From contig NZ_VDGH01000006.1 in assembly GCF_006861795.1 (NCBI RefSeq), positions 186,001 through 250,000 of the forward strand: a stretch of 64,000 bases of DNA, given 5' to 3'. Below, piece after piece: positions 63,413-64,000 of this stretch. Both the position numbers and the translations under genes were made by a program. Within the stretch, counting starts at the first letter, position 1; each line of letters starts with the position of its first letter. Under the pieces are notes generated by a model, which was given only the letters and a program-made list of their open reading frames with translations, had not been told where the DNA came from and searched no databases. This DNA is from Psychrobacillus lasiicapitis (GTDB lineage Bacteria; Bacillota; Bacilli; Bacillales_A; Planococcaceae).

Positions 63413-64000
63413 TCATTTCGTAATAAATTTTTCTTCCTTTTCAACCAGATCATCATGATTAACAAATTTTTCGCCGAATATAATACACAGCTCTGCAACA
63501 AGAGCGCATCTTTCTGCAAACAAATCGAATCGTATATGTTCATGTCTGGCATGAGGACCATCCCCAGGAATGCCAAGTCCATCTATAGTAGGAATACCTA
63601 AAGCAGAAGTGAAGTTACCATCGCTTACTCCTCCTACGCTAGTTTCTGTAATTTCAATGTTAAGTTTTTTCCCTGCATTCTTGGCGAGCTTAAACAATTG
63701 TTGATTTGCTTCCGTTCTCTCAAGTGGTGGACGGTTTAACTCTCCTGCAATAGTTAGTTTAGCAAGTGGGTTTTTCGGAGTTAGTTGCTCAATGGTTTGC
63801 ATAATTCGATCTGCTTCATCTAAAGAAGCGATGCGAAAGTCCACTTCAATAGAAGCGTTTTCGGGTACCACATTAGAAGTTGTTCCTCCACTAATAGTGC
63901 CAACACTTACAGTTGTCCCCTTTGTATAATCTGTCAGCTCTTGAAGTTGTTGCACTAGGTAAGCAATCTCAAGGATTGCATTCACACCATCCTCATGGTG
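63413..64000 (-). CDS. M20-family peptidase (glutamate carboxypeptidase-like, partial)
   Basis: The open frame runs from the right edge to TGA at 63413, 195 codons of the C-terminal part. HHEDGVNA at the edge, then SGGTTSNVVPE and VDFRI mark the M20 dimerisation domain, and SVGGVSDGNFTSALG followed by DGLGIPGDGPHARHEHI gives the metal-binding C-terminal histidine. Typical of CPG2/ArgE-type zinc peptidases that release terminal glutamate. The N-terminal catalytic half lies outside the window. Confidence 0.85.
   Translation of the reverse strand, partial: HHEDGVNAILEIAYLVQQLQELTDYTKGTTVSVGTISGGTTSNVVPENASIEVDFRIASLDEADRIMQTIEQLTPKNPLAKLTIAGELNRPPLERTEANQQLFKLAKNAGKKLNIEITETSVGGVSDGNFTSALGIPTIDGLGIPGDGPHARHEHIRFDLFAERCALVAELCIIFGEKFVNHDDLVEKEEKFITK

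Overview
The window comes from a low-GC, spore-forming Bacillales bacterium, most likely of the Planococcaceae/Lysinibacillus-Psychrobacillus kind. This rests on AT-rich sequence with strong AGGAGG ribosome sites, the spore genes tlp and yyaC, a yqhH-yqhG pair, a PupG-type phosphorylase, CcpA-like and LytTR-type control sites, and dense families of GC-rich palindromic repeats. It is mostly chromosomal housekeeping, transport and catabolic sequence. I see no prophage, plasmid backbone, CRISPR array or intact insertion sequence.

Layout. 0-5.5 kb (minus): a hydrophobic amino-acid uptake (HAAT/Liv) operon livK-H-M-G-F ending in an FMN-dependent alpha-hydroxy-acid dehydrogenase cut by the left edge. 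6-10.7 kb: an orphan protein with a possible zinc-binding Cys/His cluster, then a converging NUDIX + PLD-nuclease/DEAD helicase/DUF3427-like pair, the best candidate for a little-studied DNA-processing or defence module. 11-15.3 kb: a LytS/BtsS-LytR two-component system and a CstA/BtsT pyruvate-type transporter with two 13-bp direct repeats as operator. 15.4-23.7 kb: a probable broken gene, a phosphoglycerate-mutase-family phosphatase, a translationally coupled ATP-grasp + LLM monooxygenase pair, M20 amidohydrolase + AbgT transporter, threonine aldolase and purine nucleoside phosphorylase. 23.8-27.5 kb: the queuosine-precursor locus, split into queF and queC-D-E-VUT transporter, each half with its own class I preQ1 riboswitch and terminator.

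27.7-36.3 kb: a radical SAM/SPASM protein, a small orphan, a LacI-controlled permease-ALDH-Fe-ADH operon with a perfect 20-bp inverted-repeat operator, an NRDE protein and a membrane protein. 36.4-36.9 kb: five tRNA genes (Ser-fMet-Asp-Phe-Gly, minus). 37-40.5 kb: an acidic orphan, tlp, yqhH, yqhG. 40.9-44.8 kb: a GbsR/OpcR-like repressor diverging from opuAA-AB-AC for glycine betaine. 45-48.3 kb: an NCS2 permease and a YkuI-like degenerate EAL protein. 48.8-55.7 kb: a second HAAT operon carrying an acyl-CoA ligase, suggesting uptake and activation of an aromatic or other carboxylic acid. 55.9-61.7 kb: a YocH-like LysM-3D wall protein, then citS-citT-like two-component genes and a CitM-type citrate transporter with a near-perfect cre site. 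61.8-64 kb: yyaC, a SIMPL protein and a partial M20 peptidase.

Three repeat families overlay this. (1) GC-rich hairpins (five copies); four form two head-to-head composites bounded by 15-bp terminal inverted repeats, like MITEs. (2) A ~310-bp multi-hairpin element (full, tandem and deleted forms) that at all three loci begins exactly at the stop codon of the upstream gene and overlaps it. (3) A ~90-bp palindrome found twice, each time in the 5' region of, and co-oriented with, the next gene. Family 2 is the most unusual signal in the window.
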